A stretch of 64,000 nucleotides of DNA from Pseudomonas sp. Leaf58. GTDB taxonomy: Bacteria; Pseudomonadota; Gammaproteobacteria; Pseudomonadales; Pseudomonadaceae. Made by a program: the position numbers and the translations under genes. Every line of letters begins with the position of its first letter. The stretch's first letter is position 1. Below, one piece after another: positions 19,689 through 30,252 of this stretch. The stretch spans positions 4,221,501 through 4,285,500 of the forward strand of contig NZ_CP032677.1 of the NCBI RefSeq assembly GCF_003627215.1, in the 5' to 3' direction. The notes under the pieces were generated by a model. The model did not search any database, was not told where the DNA came from, and worked only from the letters and a program-made list of their open reading frames with translations.

Positions 19689-20684
19689 TCAAAGCCCGGC
19701 GATATGCTTAACATCCTGCCGATGCGCCTGCAGATAGGGCAACACCGCCCCCAGCAGCGGCGCCTTGAACGCCTCCTGGAAGCGGTGCGCCAACCCCGGT
19801 ATCAAACGCAGCTGGCTGCCCTGGATATGCGCCGCCAGATGCACGCCATGCATCACCGGCAGCAACGGGTCGGCCGTGCCATGCACCACCAAGGTCGGCA
19901 CCCGCAGCTGGTTAAGCAACTCGACCCGGCTCGGCTCGGCCAGAATCGCCATGATCTGGCGTTTGGCCCCCTCCGGGTTGAACGCCCGGTCGTAGGCCAC
20001 GGCTGCCTGCTGTAACAACAGCGCGCGATCGTCGTGCACCTGTGGGCTGCCTAAGGCCGCCAGCAGGTCGGCCTGCTGTTCGATGGCCACTGCTCGGTTG
20101 GGTGCGCTGCGCCGGGCCAGCAACTGCACCAGCGCCGGATCCGGCGCCGGCAAGCCCGCCGCCCCGGAGCTAGACATCACCAGCGTCAGGCTGCGCACGC
20201 GTTCGGGCGCCATGGCCGCCAGGTGCTGGGCGATCATGCCGCCCATGCTCACCCCCAGCACATGAAACTGGTGCACACCCAACGCATCCATCAGGTGCAG
20301 CCCATCGTCCGCCATGTCAGTCAGGGTATAGGGCGACGCCACCGACAAGCCCAACTTGTAGCGCAGCAGTTCAACCGTCAGGTTGGCCGACGGTGGCAAT
20401 TGCTTCCAGCGGGACAGGCCAACATCGCGGTTGTCATAGCGGATCACCCGAAAGCCCTGGCGGCACAACGCCTCGACCACGTCATCCGGCCAATGGATCA
20501 GTTGCCCACCCAGGCCCATGACCAGCAGCAAGGCTGGGTCGCGCGGGGCACCGACGCTTTGATACACCAGGCTGACCGCGCCCAGTTCGGCCCGCTGTAC
20601 CGGCACCTGGGCGTCACAACGCTGTTCGGCGAAACTCGCAGGTGCGCTGAATATGAAGAACAGAAAAAACCAAAAAGCCCGCAT
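19689..20684 (-). CDS. Exported alpha/beta-fold hydrolase
   Basis: This 331-aa hydrolase has a cleavable signal peptide (about 19 residues, ending SFA). The nucleophile elbow GVSMGGM places the serine at residue 146. A likely acid is in HGTADPLLP and a catalytic histidine in GLAHRF near the end. The fold is that of TesE/MhpC-like esterases or C-C hydrolases, but no substrate can be read from sequence. It is divergent from metR and stands alone. Confidence 0.8.
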   Translation of the reverse strand: MRAFWFFLFFIFSAPASFAEQRCDAQVPVQRAELGAVSLVYQSVGAPRDPALLLVMGLGGQLIHWPDDVVEALCRQGFRVIRYDNRDVGLSRWKQLPPSANLTVELLRYKLGLSVASPYTLTDMADDGLHLMDALGVHQFHVLGVSMGGMIAQHLAAMAPERVRSLTLVMSSSGAAGLPAPDPALVQLLARRSAPNRAVAIEQQADLLAALGSPQVHDDRALLLQQAAVAYDRAFNPEGAKRQIMAILAEPSRVELLNQLRVPTLVVHGTADPLLPVMHGVHLAAHIQGSQLRLIPGLAHRFQEAFKAPLLGAVLPYLQAHRQDVKHIAGL

Positions 20685-20825
20685 GACAGAAACACCAGAA
20701 TGCAGATCCCCAGTAGAGCGCGAGTCTGATGAATTCTGTTCGGGCGCGCTGCCACAGTTGCGTGACAGTTTGATGACCCCCGCCAGACGGTGCGGCCGAA
20801 CGCCCAGTCGACAGCTGCGTCAACA

Positions 20826-20838
20826 TGAGGGAAACTCA
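20826..20838. promoter_or_regulatory. Possible MetR autoregulatory box
   Basis: TGAG-GGAAA-CTCA is a symmetric variant of the MetR consensus TGAA-N5-TTCA, 43 bp upstream of the metR start. LysR-type regulators commonly bind their own promoter region. Confidence 0.4.
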
Positions 20839-20880
20839 ACTCATTCCCTGTTTCCTCAAATCTACGCCCCGGAGTCAGCT

Positions 20881-21798
20881 GTGCTGGAGATCCGTCACCT
20901 GAAAACCCTTCATGCCCTACGCGAGGCCGACAGCCTGGTAGAGGCCGCCGAGCGCCTGCACCTGACCCAATCAGCGCTGTCGCACCAGTTCAAGGAGCTG
21001 GAAGAGCGCCTGGGCTTGCCCCTTTTCGTGCGCAAGAGCAAGCCGATTCGTTTCACCAGCGCCGGCCTGCGCCTGCTGCAACTGGCCGACGCCACCTTGC
21101 CGCTGCTGCGCGGCGCCGAGCGTGACATCGCGCGCCTGGCGGGTGGTACCGCCGGGCGCCTGCACATGGCCATCGAATGCCACAGTTGCTTCCAGTGGCT
21201 GATGCCGACCATCGACCAGTTCCGCGATGCCTGGCCGGAAGTGGAGCTGGACCTGGCCTCCGGCTTTGCTTTCGCCCCGTTGCCGGCCCTGGCCCGTGGT
21301 GACCTCGACCTGGTGGTAACCTCCGACCCAGTGGACCTGGCGGGGATCACCTATGTGCCCCTGTTTACCTACGAAGCGATGCTGGCCGTGGCCAATCAAC
21401 ACCCCCTGGCCAGCAAGCCGTACATCGTGCCGCAGGACCTGCTCGACCAAACCCTGATCACTTACCCGGTGGAGCGCGACCGCCTGGACATCTTCACCCG
21501 CTTCCTGGAGCCGGCCGACATCGAGCCGGCCGCCGTGCGCACTTCGGAGCTGACGGTGATGATGATGCAGCTGGTGGCCAGCGGCCGTGGCGTGTGCGGC
21601 ATGCCGCATTGGGCCCTGCACGAGTACAGCTCGCGCGGTTACGTGAAGGGCAAGCGCCTGGGTGACAAAGGTTTGTTCGCCACGCTGTATGCCGCAGTGC
21701 GCACCGATATGCTCGATGCGCCGTACATGCGCGACTTTTTGCTGACCGCCAAGGACACCTCGTTCGCCACCCTCGATGGCGTCAGCGCGGTGCGTTGA
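20881..21798 (+). CDS. metR: LysR-family regulator of methionine synthesis MetR
   Basis: This 305-aa LysR-type regulator has a winged helix-turn-helix in its first 60 residues (AAERLHLTQSALSHQFKELE) and an effector domain with the MetR-specific ECHSCFQWLMP segment. The family activates metE and metH in response to homocysteine. The start is GTG 20881, which gives the canonical MLEIRHLKTLHAL; upstream in-frame codons from 20653 cover the promoter and are rejected. The 3' end overlaps the convergent Nudix gene by 17 bp. Confidence 0.9.
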   Translation: MLEIRHLKTLHALREADSLVEAAERLHLTQSALSHQFKELEERLGLPLFVRKSKPIRFTSAGLRLLQLADATLPLLRGAERDIARLAGGTAGRLHMAIECHSCFQWLMPTIDQFRDAWPEVELDLASGFAFAPLPALARGDLDLVVTSDPVDLAGITYVPLFTYEAMLAVANQHPLASKPYIVPQDLLDQTLITYPVERDRLDIFTRFLEPADIEPAAVRTSELTVMMMQLVASGRGVCGMPHWALHEYSSRGYVKGKRLGDKGLFATLYAAVRTDMLDAPYMRDFLLTAKDTSFATLDGVSAVR

Positions 21799-22198
21799 GC
21801 GCCTGCTGGTAGTACAACGGCAAGATCAGGTCGCGGGTCAGCGGCGCCAGCGTCATCGCTGGCGTCTGGTCGGCGTCCAGCCACACTACCTCTTCAATTT
21901 CCGCGGCCGGGACCACGGCTTCGGCGCTGTCGACACGGAACAGTTCGGCTTGAACGTCAAAGCCCGGCTCGTTGGCGGCCGCGGCGCTGAACTGGCCCAG
22001 GTGCACGGCCTGGGCGGGGTCGATGCGCAGGCCCAGCTCCTCGTGCAACTCGCGCACCAGTGCCTGCACCGGCGATTCGCCAGCATCGATCTTGCCGCCG
22101 GGCTGCATGAAGGCCTGGGTCCCGCGCTTACGCACCAGCAGGGTGCGGCCCAGGGGGTCGATCAGCAGGGCGGCGGCAATGCGGATGGTGTTGGGCAC
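21782..22198 (-). CDS. Nudix hydrolase
   Basis: This 138-aa single-domain enzyme contains a complete Nudix box, G-x5-E-x7-REL-x-EE-x-GL, beginning at GGKIDAGE. It binds Mg2+ and hydrolyses nucleoside diphosphate-linked compounds; the substrate is not evident. The coding region overlaps the end of metR tail to tail. Confidence 0.88.
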   Translation of the reverse strand: MPNTIRIAAALLIDPLGRTLLVRKRGTQAFMQPGGKIDAGESPVQALVRELHEELGLRIDPAQAVHLGQFSAAAANEPGFDVQAELFRVDSAEAVVPAAEIEEVVWLDADQTPAMTLAPLTRDLILPLYYQQALNAPR

Positions 22199-22270
22199 GG
22201 GCTGGACTCGCTGGAAACAATGGCTGGGGAGGATCCCATGGGGTCAGCGGCGTGACAAGGCCAGTCTTTA

Positions 22271-22316
22271 CTGTGCCGGCCTGTTCGCGGGTAAACCCGC
22301 GAACAGGCCGGCACAG
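22271..22316. repeat. Perfect REP palindrome upstream of lhr
   Basis: Two 22-base arms (22271-22292 and 22295-22316) are perfect reverse complements separated by AA. The core CGGCCTGTTCGCGGGTAAAC is a variant of the Pseudomonas REP sequence seen elsewhere in the window. Confidence 0.9.
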
Positions 22317-22382
22317 GTTACAGCTGACCTTACAGACGAACGGCCCCTTGCCAACTCGCCCCGCACCCGCCATAACCAACGC

Positions 22383-25300
22383 ATGAACCTGCCCGCCAAA
22401 CACCACCCGGTGCTCGAGCTGTTCCACCCCGCCGTGCGCACCTGGTTCCGTCGCCATTTCGCCACGGTAACCGACGCCCAGGCCCAGGCCTGGCCATTGA
22501 TCCACACCGGCCAGTCGATGCTACTGGCCGCACCGACTGGCTCGGGCAAAACCCTCAGCGCGTTCCTGGCCGTGCTCGACGAATTGTTCCGCGAAGGCCT
22601 GGAGCACCAAGGCGAGCTGCCCGCGCACACCAAAGTGATCTACGTTTCACCCCTAAAAGCCCTGTCCAACGACATCCGCCTGAACCTGCAAGCCCCGCTC
22701 GAAGGCATCAGCCAAGCCCTCGCTGAACAAGGCTTGAACGCCCCGCGCATCACCACTGCCGTGCGCACCGGCGATACGCCGCAGAAGGAACGTGCCGCCA
22801 TGCGCAAGCTGGCGCCGCATATTCTGGTAACCACCCCCGAATCGCTCTACGTGCTGATGGGCTCGGCTTCGGGCCGTGAAGGCCTGGCCAGCGTGCACAC
22901 GGTGATCGTCGACGAAATCCATGCCCTGGCCGGCAACAAGCGCGGCGCCCACCTGGCGCTGACCCTGGAGCGCCTGCAGGCCCTGTGCAAGCGGCCGCTG
23001 CGGCGCATCGGCCTGTCGGCCACGCAACGCCCGGTCGAGCGGGTGGCGCAATTTTTGGTCGGCACCGGGCGCCCCTGCGCCATCGTCGATGTCGGCCATG
23101 CACGGCAGCGCGATTTGGCCATCGAAGTACCGCCCGTACCGCTTGGCGCGGTAATGGCTACCGATGTCTGGGGCCTGGTCTACGACCGCCTGGCCGAGCT
23201 GGCCCGGGTGCACCGCACCACCCTGGTGTTCGTCAACACCCGGCGCCTGGCCGAACGCGTCACCCGCCACCTCAGCGACCGCCTGGGCAGAGCGGCGGTT
23301 GCCGCGCACCATGGCAGCCTGTCCAAAGAGCTACGCCTGGATGCCGAGCAACGCTTGAAACACGGCCAGCTGCAGGTGCTGGTGGCCACTGCGTCACTGG
23401 AACTGGGCATCGACATCGGCGACATCGACTTGGTTTGCCAGATAGCTTCGCCGGGGTCGATAGCGGCCTTCCTGCAACGGGTTGGCCGCGCCGGCCACCA
23501 GGTCGATGGCGTGCCCAAGGGGCGCTTGTTCCCGACCTCACGCGACGACCTGATCGAATGCGTGGCCCTGCTCGACTGCGTACGCCGGGGCGAACTGGAC
23601 GAACTGCACATCCCCCGGGCGCCACTGGACGTGCTGGCCCAGCAGATCGTCGCCGAAGCCAGCAACCAGCCCTGGCATGAACAGGCCTTGTTCCAATGCC
23701 TGCGCCAGGCCACGCCCTACGCCGACCTCGACCAACACCATTACCAAGCCCTGTTACGCATGCTCGCCGAGGGCTACAACGGCCGCCAAGGCGTGCGCAG
23801 CGCCTACCTGCACCGCGACGCGGTGAGCGCCACCTTGCGTGGCCGCCGGGGTAGCCAGCTGACTGCCCTGACCAGTGGCGGCACCATCCCCGACAACGCT
23901 GACTATGCCGTGCTGCTCGAGCCACAGGCGCTGAACATCGGCAGCGTCAACGAAGACTTTGCCGTGGAAAGCATCGCCGGCGATATCTTCCAGCTGGGCA
24001 ACGCCTCCTATCGCATTGTGCGCGTCGAGCCTGGCCGGGTGCGGGTGGAAGATGCCCAAGGCCTGCCGCCGACCATTCCATTCTGGCTGGGCGAGGCGCC
24101 GGGGCGCAGCGACGAGCTGTCTGCCGCGGTAGCACGGCTGCAGGCGCAGGTCGACCAGCAGCTGGCGCGCGCTGGCGACAATCAGGCCGAGGTACTGGCG
24201 TGGTTGCAGGGCACGTTCGAACTGGGCGAAGCCAGCGCCAGCCAGTTGCTCGACTACCTGGCCCGGACCCGCGAAGTACTCGGCGCCCTGCCCGCGCAAG
24301 ACACGCTGCTGATGGAGCGCTTTTTCGATGAGTCCGGCGGCACCCAGCTGATCATCCATTCGCCCTATGGCAGCCGCATCAACCGCGCCTGGGGCCTGGC
24401 CCTGCGCAAGCGTTTCTGCCGCACCTTCAACTTCGAGTTGCAGGCGGCAGCCAGCGAGGACGCCATCGTCCTGTCGCTGTCCACCAGCCACAGTTTCGAA
24501 CTGGACGACGTGTGGCGTTACCTGCATAGCCGCAGCGCCGAGCCGATCCTCATCCAGGCCGTGCTCGATGCACCGTTGTTCGGCGTGCGCTGGCGCTGGA
24601 ATGCCAGCGTGGCCATGGCCCTGCCGCGCTTCGTGGGTGGGCGCAAGGTGGCGCCACAGCTCCAGCGGATGAAAAGCGAAGACCTGGTGGCCGCCGTGTT
24701 CCCCGAGCAGCTCGCCTGCCTGGAGAACATCGCCGGCGAGCGGCAGATACCCGATCACCCACTGGTCGAGCAAACCCTTGACGACTGCCTGCACGAGGCG
24801 ATGGACAGCGAAGGCTGGCTGGCGCTGTTGCGGCGTATGGAAAGTGGCGCGGTGCGCCTGCTGTGCCGTGACCTGCCCGCCCCTTCGCCGCTGGCTTCGG
24901 CCATCCTCAATGCCCGGCCCTATGCCTTTCTGGATGACGCGCCGCTGGAAGAACGGCGCACCCAGGCGGTGCTCAACCGGCGCTGGAACGAGCTGCGCAG
25001 TGGCGACGAGCTCGGCGCACTGGACGCCGATGCCATTGCCGCCGTCGCTGCCGAGGCCTGGCCGCAGCCAGGCAACGCCGACGAAATGCATGAGGCGTTG
25101 ATGGGCCTGGGTGCCATCAGCGAGGACGAGGTGCAGGGCAATGCCAGCTGGGAGCTGCTGCTGCGCCAGTTGGCCAAAGCCGGGCGGGCGTTGCGCCTGG
25201 TAGATGCAAAACTGTGGCTGGCGCGTGAGCGGTTAAGCCTGTTGCAGGTGCTGTACCCCGGTGCCCGGCGCGAACCTGCACTGCAGGTGTTGCCCGGCTT

Positions 25301-26657
25301 CGATCAGGCCGTCGAGCCAGCCCCCGCGCTGGTCGAATTGCTGCGCGCCCGCCTGAGCGGCCATGGCCCGCTGACCCAGGCACAAATTGCCGCACCGCTT
25401 GGCCAGCCGCTGCAAGCCATCGAACAAGGCCTGACCCACCTGGAAGCCGATGGCTATGTGCTGCGTGGGCATTTCAGCCCCGGGGTCGATGACCTGCAAT
25501 GGTGCGAGCGCCATTTACTGGCGCGCATCCACCGCTACACGGTCAAGCGCCTGCGCCGGGAAATCGAGCCGGTCAGCCTGCAACACTTCATGCGTTTTCT
25601 GTTCGATTGGCAGCACCTGGCGCCTGAGGAACGCCTGCGCGGCCCACAGGCGGTGGCCGAAGTGCTGGGCCAGTTGCAGGGTTTCCCCAGCGCCGCCGGC
25701 GCCTGGGAGGCCGAACTGCTGCCGGCGCGCATTCACGACTACAGCCCGCACTGGCTCGACGATGCCTGCCGCAGCGGGCAGTTCGCCTGGAGCCGGCTGG
25801 CCGCCACCGTGTCGAGCAACACCTTGTCGAGCACACCACTGGTGCTGCTGCCCCGCGAGCACCTCGGCCTGTGGCGCAGCCTTGCCCCGCTGCCGGCTCT
25901 GGACAGCCTAGGTGCACGGGCGCAGCGCGTCCACGAGGTGCTGCAGGCGCATGGCGCGCTGTTCTTCGACGAGCTGACAGTGGATGCCCACCTGCTGCCC
26001 AGCGAGCTGGAGACGGCCTTGCAAGAACTGGTAGGCGCAGGCCTGGTGGGGGCCGACAGCTTCACCGGCCTGCGCAGCCTGATCACCCCGGCGGCAAAAC
26101 GCACCGCGCGCAACAGCCGGCGCGGCCACCCGCCGCGCTCCAGCAGCATGTCCCATGCCGGGCGCTGGGCCTTGTTGCGCCGCAGCGCGGTGGACGACAA
26201 CCAGCGCCTGGAGCACATCGCCCGGGCCCTGCTGCGGCGCTATGGGGTAGTGTGCTGGCGGCTACTGGAGCGCGAAAGTGATGTGCTGCCGCCGTGGCGC
26301 GAGCTGCTGCGTTGCTACCACCGGCTGGAGGCGCGGGGCGAAATTCGTGGCGGGCGCTTCATTGCCGGGCTGGCGGGTGAACAATTCGCCTTGCCCGAGG
26401 CGGTGGGGCTGCTGCGGCAGGTGCGCCGGCGTGCACTGGACGCAGCACTGGTGGTGGTCAGTGCCAGTGACCCGCTGAACCTGATCGGGTCGTTGCTGCC
26501 GGGGGCGAAAGTGCCAGCGGTGACTGGCAACCGCCTGTTGTATCGCGATGGCGTGCCGGTAGCGGTGCGGGTGGCCGGGCGCTATTCGTTCCTGGTCGAG
26601 GCGCCAGCACAGGAGCAGGAAAGCTGGCGGCAAAAGCTGCTGCGCGCCACACCCTGA
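22383..26657 (+). CDS. lhr: Long-form Lhr superfamily-2 DNA helicase
   Basis: This 1424-aa ATP-dependent helicase has the Lhr-core motifs: Walker A APTGSGKT at residues 50-57, DEIH at 177-180, LSATQRP, and motif [10 protein letters not shown] at 365-372. A winged-helix and Lhr-specific core region and a long C-terminal extension follow. The family translocates 3' to 5' and is implicated in repair of crosslink and oxidative damage. In-frame codons run back to 21972, but the family N-terminus ([16 protein letters not shown]) begins at 22383, beyond the REP element. It is a single gene; the next gene starts 126 bp later with its own promoter. Confidence 0.93.
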   Translation: MNLPAKHHPVLELFHPAVRTWFRRHFATVTDAQAQAWPLIHTGQSMLLAAPTGSGKTLSAFLAVLDELFREGLEHQGELPAHTKVIYVSPLKALSNDIRLNLQAPLEGISQALAEQGLNAPRITTAVRTGDTPQKERAAMRKLAPHILVTTPESLYVLMGSASGREGLASVHTVIVDEIHALAGNKRGAHLALTLERLQALCKRPLRRIGLSATQRPVERVAQFLVGTGRPCAIVDVGHARQRDLAIEVPPVPLGAVMATDVWGLVYDRLAELARVHRTTLVFVNTRRLAERVTRHLSDRLGRAAVAAHHGSLSKELRLDAEQRLKHGQLQVLVATASLELGIDIGDIDLVCQIASPGSIAAFLQRVGRAGHQVDGVPKGRLFPTSRDDLIECVALLDCVRRGELDELHIPRAPLDVLAQQIVAEASNQPWHEQALFQCLRQATPYADLDQHHYQALLRMLAEGYNGRQGVRSAYLHRDAVSATLRGRRGSQLTALTSGGTIPDNADYAVLLEPQALNIGSVNEDFAVESIAGDIFQLGNASYRIVRVEPGRVRVEDAQGLPPTIPFWLGEAPGRSDELSAAVARLQAQVDQQLARAGDNQAEVLAWLQGTFELGEASASQLLDYLARTREVLGALPAQDTLLMERFFDESGGTQLIIHSPYGSRINRAWGLALRKRFCRTFNFELQAAASEDAIVLSLSTSHSFELDDVWRYLHSRSAEPILIQAVLDAPLFGVRWRWNASVAMALPRFVGGRKVAPQLQRMKSEDLVAAVFPEQLACLENIAGERQIPDHPLVEQTLDDCLHEAMDSEGWLALLRRMESGAVRLLCRDLPAPSPLASAILNARPYAFLDDAPLEERRTQAVLNRRWNELRSGDELGALDADAIAAVAAEAWPQPGNADEMHEALMGLGAISEDEVQGNASWELLLRQLAKAGRALRLVDAKLWLARERLSLLQVLYPGARREPALQVLPGFDQAVEPAPALVELLRARLSGHGPLTQAQIAAPLGQPLQAIEQGLTHLEADGYVLRGHFSPGVDDLQWCERHLLARIHRYTVKRLRREIEPVSLQHFMRFLFDWQHLAPEERLRGPQAVAEVLGQLQGFPSAAGAWEAELLPARIHDYSPHWLDDACRSGQFAWSRLAATVSSNTLSSTPLVLLPREHLGLWRSLAPLPALDSLGARAQRVHEVLQAHGALFFDELTVDAHLLPSELETALQELVGAGLVGADSFTGLRSLITPAAKRTARNSRRGHPPRSSSMSHAGRWALLRRSAVDDNQRLEHIARALLRRYGVVCWRLLERESDVLPPWRELLRCYHRLEARGEIRGGRFIAGLAGEQFALPEAVGLLRQVRRRALDAALVVVSASDPLNLIGSLLPGAKVPAVTGNRLLYRDGVPVAVRVAGRYSFLVEAPAQEQESWRQKLLRATP

Positions 26658-26704
26658 TTGCCACAAGGGTTGGCGAGAATGATTTTTGCTACCCCGATTT
26701 TAAT

Positions 26705-26732
26705 TTGCACAGCCGTGCAACTTGGCTATGGT
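26705..26732 (+). promoter_or_regulatory. Promoter with operator-like inverted repeat for the glutamate-synthase-like gene
   Basis: TTGCAC (26705-26710), 16-bp spacer and TATGGT (26727-26732) make a plausible sigma-70 promoter. The -35 is one arm of a perfect inverted repeat TTGCAC-AGCC-GTGCAA (26705-26720), which suggests a regulator site. Confidence 0.5.
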
Positions 26733-26783
26733 CGGGGTTTACCCCAGGCCCTGAGCCTGACCGCGCCATCGCAAGGACCCTGT

Positions 26784-28403
26784 ATGAGCCTGTCACTTCT
26801 CAGCCGCTATGCCTTCTTCGCCGCCTGTGTGCTGTTCACCCTGGCGAGCCTGCCCTTCACCCACCATGAATGGCTGTGGCCGTTCACCCTGAGCACCGCC
26901 ATCCTCAGCCTGATCGGCCTGTTCGACCTGCTGCAGCAACGCCACGCGGTACGCCGCAACTACCCGGTCCTGGGCAACATCCGTTACTTGGTGGAAGCCA
27001 TTCGCCCGGAAATCCGCCAGTACCTGCTGGAGGCCGACAGCGATGCCCTGCCGTTTTCCCGCGCCCAGCGCTCGCTGGTGTACGCCCGCGCGAAGAACGA
27101 AGCCTCGGATAAACCCTTCGGCACGTTGATCGACGTGTATGAGTCCGGCTTCGAATTCATCGGCCACTCGATGCGCCCGGCCCCCCTGACCGACCCGGCA
27201 AGCTTTCGGGTCATCGTCGGCGGGCCACAGTGCAGCCAGCCGTATTCGGCATCGATCTTCAACATTTCAGCCATGAGCTTCGGCTCGCTCAGCGCCAACG
27301 CCATCCGCGCCCTCAACCAGGGCGCCAAGCTGGGCAATTTTCACCATGACACCGGTGAAGGTAGCATCAGCCCCTATCACCGCGAGCATGGTGGCGACCT
27401 GGTGTGGGAGCTGGGCAGCGGCTACTTCGGTTGCCGCACGCCGGATGGGCGCTTCGACCCCGAACGCTTCGCCACCCAGGCCCGCAGCCCACAAGTGCGC
27501 ATGATCGAAATCAAGATGAGCCAAGGCGCCAAGCCCGGCCATGGCGGCATCCTGCCCAAGCACAAGGTGACCCAGGAAATTGCCGAAACCCGGGGCGTCT
27601 TGATGGGTGAAGACTGCATCTCGCCGTCCCGCCACAGCGCCTTCTCCACCCCCATCGAGATGATGCAGTTCATCGCCCAGCTGCGTGAGCTGTCTGGCGG
27701 TAAACCGGTAGGTTTCAAATTCTGCCTGGGCCACCCGTGGGAGTTCATGGGCATTGCCAAGGCCATGCTGGAAACCGGCATCCTGCCCGATTTCATCGTC
27801 GTCGACGGCAAGGAAGGCGGCACCGGTGCAGCACCCGTGGAGTTCACCGACCACATTGGCGTGCCGCTGCGTGAGGGCCTGCTGTTCGTGCACAACACTT
27901 TGGTTGGCCTGAACCTGCGCGACAAGATCAAGCTAGGGGCCAGCGGCAAGATCGTCAGCGCCTTCGACATCGCCAGCGTACTGGCCATTGGCGCCGATTG
28001 GGCCAACTCGGCGCGCGGCTTCATGTTCGCCATCGGCTGTATCCAGTCGCAAAGCTGTCACACCAACAAGTGCCCGACCGGCGTTGCCACGCAAGACCCG
28101 CTACGCCAGCGGGCGCTGGTTGTACCGGACAAGGCTCAGCGGGTCGTTAACTTCCACCACAACACCTTGCGTGCTCTGGCGGAAATGCTTGCCGCTGCGG
28201 GGCTGGAGCACCCGGCGCAGCTGGAGGCCAAGCACCTGGTGCGGCGCGTGTCGGCCACCGAAATCAAGCTGTTCTCGCAGATGCATGTGTTTTTGAAGCC
28301 GGGGGAACTGCTGACCGGCGAGGTGAACGGCCAGTTCTATTCGCGCATGTGGCAATTGGCGCGAGCGGACAGCTTTGAGCCCAATAGCGAAATAGCGGCG
28401 TGA
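26784..28403 (+). CDS. Membrane-anchored glutamate-synthase-like FMN/Fe-S protein
   Basis: This 539-aa protein corresponds to the FMN-binding synthase domain of the large subunit of glutamate synthase but lacks the glutaminase domain. Two hydrophobic helices lead the chain (about residues 7-55). Family motifs include SFGSLSANAIRALNQGA, KMSQGAKPGHGG and GKEGGTGAAP. Cysteines C419, C425 and C430 are spaced C-x5-C-x4-C, as in the 3Fe-4S site of GltB. The ATG at 26784 follows AAGGA. The substrate is unknown; a flavin oxidoreductase acting at the membrane is the safest reading. A converging permease gene follows. Confidence 0.85.
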   Translation: MSLSLLSRYAFFAACVLFTLASLPFTHHEWLWPFTLSTAILSLIGLFDLLQQRHAVRRNYPVLGNIRYLVEAIRPEIRQYLLEADSDALPFSRAQRSLVYARAKNEASDKPFGTLIDVYESGFEFIGHSMRPAPLTDPASFRVIVGGPQCSQPYSASIFNISAMSFGSLSANAIRALNQGAKLGNFHHDTGEGSISPYHREHGGDLVWELGSGYFGCRTPDGRFDPERFATQARSPQVRMIEIKMSQGAKPGHGGILPKHKVTQEIAETRGVLMGEDCISPSRHSAFSTPIEMMQFIAQLRELSGGKPVGFKFCLGHPWEFMGIAKAMLETGILPDFIVVDGKEGGTGAAPVEFTDHIGVPLREGLLFVHNTLVGLNLRDKIKLGASGKIVSAFDIASVLAIGADWANSARGFMFAIGCIQSQSCHTNKCPTGVATQDPLRQRALVVPDKAQRVVNFHHNTLRALAEMLAAAGLEHPAQLEAKHLVRRVSATEIKLFSQMHVFLKPGELLTGEVNGQFYSRMWQLARADSFEPNSEIAA

Positions 28404-28409
28404 TAGAAA

Positions 28410-28434
28410 CTTGGGGCTGCTGCACAGCCCCAAG
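28410..28434. terminator. Bidirectional terminator
   Basis: A perfect 10-bp stem CTTGGGGCTG/CAGCCCCAAG with a 5-nt loop lies between two converging stop codons. On the minus strand it is followed by TTTCTAT. Confidence 0.75.
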
Positions 28435-28443
28435 AATTTCAGA

Positions 28444-29862
28444 TCAGGAAGCGGTACTGGCCACACCCTGCGCTTCTTTCGGCGCCAGGCGGAACGTGTA
28501 ATACAGCACCGTCAACAGCACCAGGAACGCCGGGCCGATGTACAGGGCCACGCGGGTGTCCTCGAAGTACGCCATCAGGCCGACCACCAGCACCAGGAAG
28601 GCCAGCGCCAGGTACGAGCTCAGCGGCCACAACCACATGCGGTACTTCAGCGCCTTGCGCTCGGCGGTGCTGAGGCCAGCGCGGAACTTCAACTGCGCCA
28701 GCAGGATCATCACCCAGGTCCAGATTGCACCGAAGGTAGCGATCGAAGTAACCCAGACGAAGACCTTTTCCGGTACCAGGTAGTTGGCCAGCACACCCAG
28801 CAGTAGCGCGCCGATCGACAGCAGCAGCGCATTGCGCGGCACGCCATTGTTCGAGGTACGGGCGAAGGCCGCCGGGGCCTGGCCGTTTTGCGCCAGGCTA
28901 TAGAGCATGCGCCCGGTGCTGAAAATGCCGCCATTGCACGACGACAGTGCCGCGGTAATGACCACGAAGTTGATAATGCCAGCGGCGGTCTTGATGCCGA
29001 GGCGCTCGAAGGTCATCACGAACGGGCTGCCCTGGCTGCCGATTTCGTTCCACGGGTAGATCGACAGGATTACGAACAGCGCACCGACGTAGAACAACAG
29101 GATGCGCCAGAACACCGAGCCTATGGCCTGTGGAATGGTCTTTTGCGGGTTGCGTGCTTCACCGGCGGTCAGGCCAATCATTTCCACGCCCAGGTAAGCG
29201 AACATCACCATCTGCAGCGACATCAGCACGCCGGTCACGCCATTGGGCATGAAGCCGCCGTTGCTCCACAGGTTGGAGATACCCACTGCCACGCCGTCAT
29301 TGCCGAAGCCAAAGGCAATGATGCCGATGCCGCCAAGGACCATGGCAACGATGGTGACAATCTTGATCAGGGCGAACCAGAACTCGAATTCACCGAAGGC
29401 CTTCACCGCCACCAGGTTGACCGCACCCATGCTCCCCAGGGCCGCAAGGGCCCAGATCCAGCGCGGTACATCAGGGAACCAGATGCCCATGTAGATGGCT
29501 ACCGCGGTAATTTCGGCAACGCAGGTCACCAACCACAGGAACCAGTAGTTCCAACCGGTAAGAAAGCCCGCCAGTGGGCCAAGGTAGTCCTGTGCATAGC
29601 GGCTGAAGGAGCCGGCGACAGGGTTGTGCACGGCCATTTCGCCAAGGGCGCGCATGATCACCAGGATGGCCAAGCCGCCGATGATGTAGGACAGCATGAT
29701 GGCCGGGCCGGCCATTTCGATGGCCTTGGCCGAACCGAGGAAAAGACCAACACCGATGCAGGCGCCCAGCGCCATCAGGCGGATGTGCCGTTCGCCCAGT
29801 TCACGCTTGAGCGGGCCGCCTTCATTGGCTTGGCCGTGGGCAGAGTGGTTGCCGACTGGCAT
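28444..29862 (-). CDS. proY: APC-family amino-acid permease, ProY-like
   Basis: This 472-aa inner-membrane permease has about 12 hydrophobic helices. Segments such as RHIRLMALGACIGVGLF, ALGEMAVHNPVAGSFSRYAQ and NLWSNGGF resemble E. coli ProY from memory. A proton-driven amino-acid symporter is expected; the exact substrate (proline, histidine or another) cannot be fixed. The start at 29862 follows TGAGG. An Hfq/Crc-type motif lies in the leader. Confidence 0.8.
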   Translation of the reverse strand: MPVGNHSAHGQANEGGPLKRELGERHIRLMALGACIGVGLFLGSAKAIEMAGPAIMLSYIIGGLAILVIMRALGEMAVHNPVAGSFSRYAQDYLGPLAGFLTGWNYWFLWLVTCVAEITAVAIYMGIWFPDVPRWIWALAALGSMGAVNLVAVKAFGEFEFWFALIKIVTIVAMVLGGIGIIAFGFGNDGVAVGISNLWSNGGFMPNGVTGVLMSLQMVMFAYLGVEMIGLTAGEARNPQKTIPQAIGSVFWRILLFYVGALFVILSIYPWNEIGSQGSPFVMTFERLGIKTAAGIINFVVITAALSSCNGGIFSTGRMLYSLAQNGQAPAAFARTSNNGVPRNALLLSIGALLLGVLANYLVPEKVFVWVTSIATFGAIWTWVMILLAQLKFRAGLSTAERKALKYRMWLWPLSSYLALAFLVLVVGLMAYFEDTRVALYIGPAFLVLLTVLYYTFRLAPKEAQGVASTAS

Positions 29863-30252
29863 AGCAATACAACCTCATTTTGTTATTGGATTTAACCTTC
29901 GTGCAGCACTGGCCACACCGATAGGCGTGGCGTTGGCTGGCCAGGCTGGCCTCGTGGGCCGGCCCGTGTGCCGGAATAGAGCGCTCGGCAGTGCGAAGGG
30001 TCGAGCAGTATAGGAAGACCGTTGCAGGGGTTTTCGCTGTATAAACAGGAAATTTCAGCGAGATCTCTGGGGGCACGCAGTGGCCCTAAGATCGCCCCGG
30101 CACCATAGCAATATCACCGCATGAAGAAACCCACACCAAAGCCGCATAGCCCCTACGCCACTTCCCCCACTTCCTACAAACTTTTCACCTAACCCGCTCA
30201 ACGTCTAAGCTTCAGACAAGCAAGACGAAAATACCTGGCCGGATAGAAGACT
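29863..30252. other. Intergenic region, divergent promoters
   Basis: This 390-bp gap separates the divergent permease and penicillin-binding-protein genes. It holds an Hfq/Crc motif near the permease start. A 23-codon reading frame (ATG 30121 to TAA 30192, beginning MKKPTPKPH) has no convincing ribosome site. I cannot assign it and see nothing else clear. Confidence 0.5.
29880..29887 (-). promoter_or_regulatory. Hfq/Crc motif in the permease leader
   Basis: On the minus strand AATAACAA matches AANAANAA and is followed almost directly by the TGAGG ribosome site of the permease. Inferred role: catabolite repression of translation. Confidence 0.5.

Noticed and set aside
21972..22382. N-terminal extension of Lhr
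   Set aside because: The frame is open but runs through the antisense Nudix gene and the REP palindrome; the family N-terminus begins at 22383.
30121..30192. A 23-codon reading frame in the permease/PBP gap
   Set aside because: It has no ribosome site and no recognisable family, so it is mentioned only within the gap entry.
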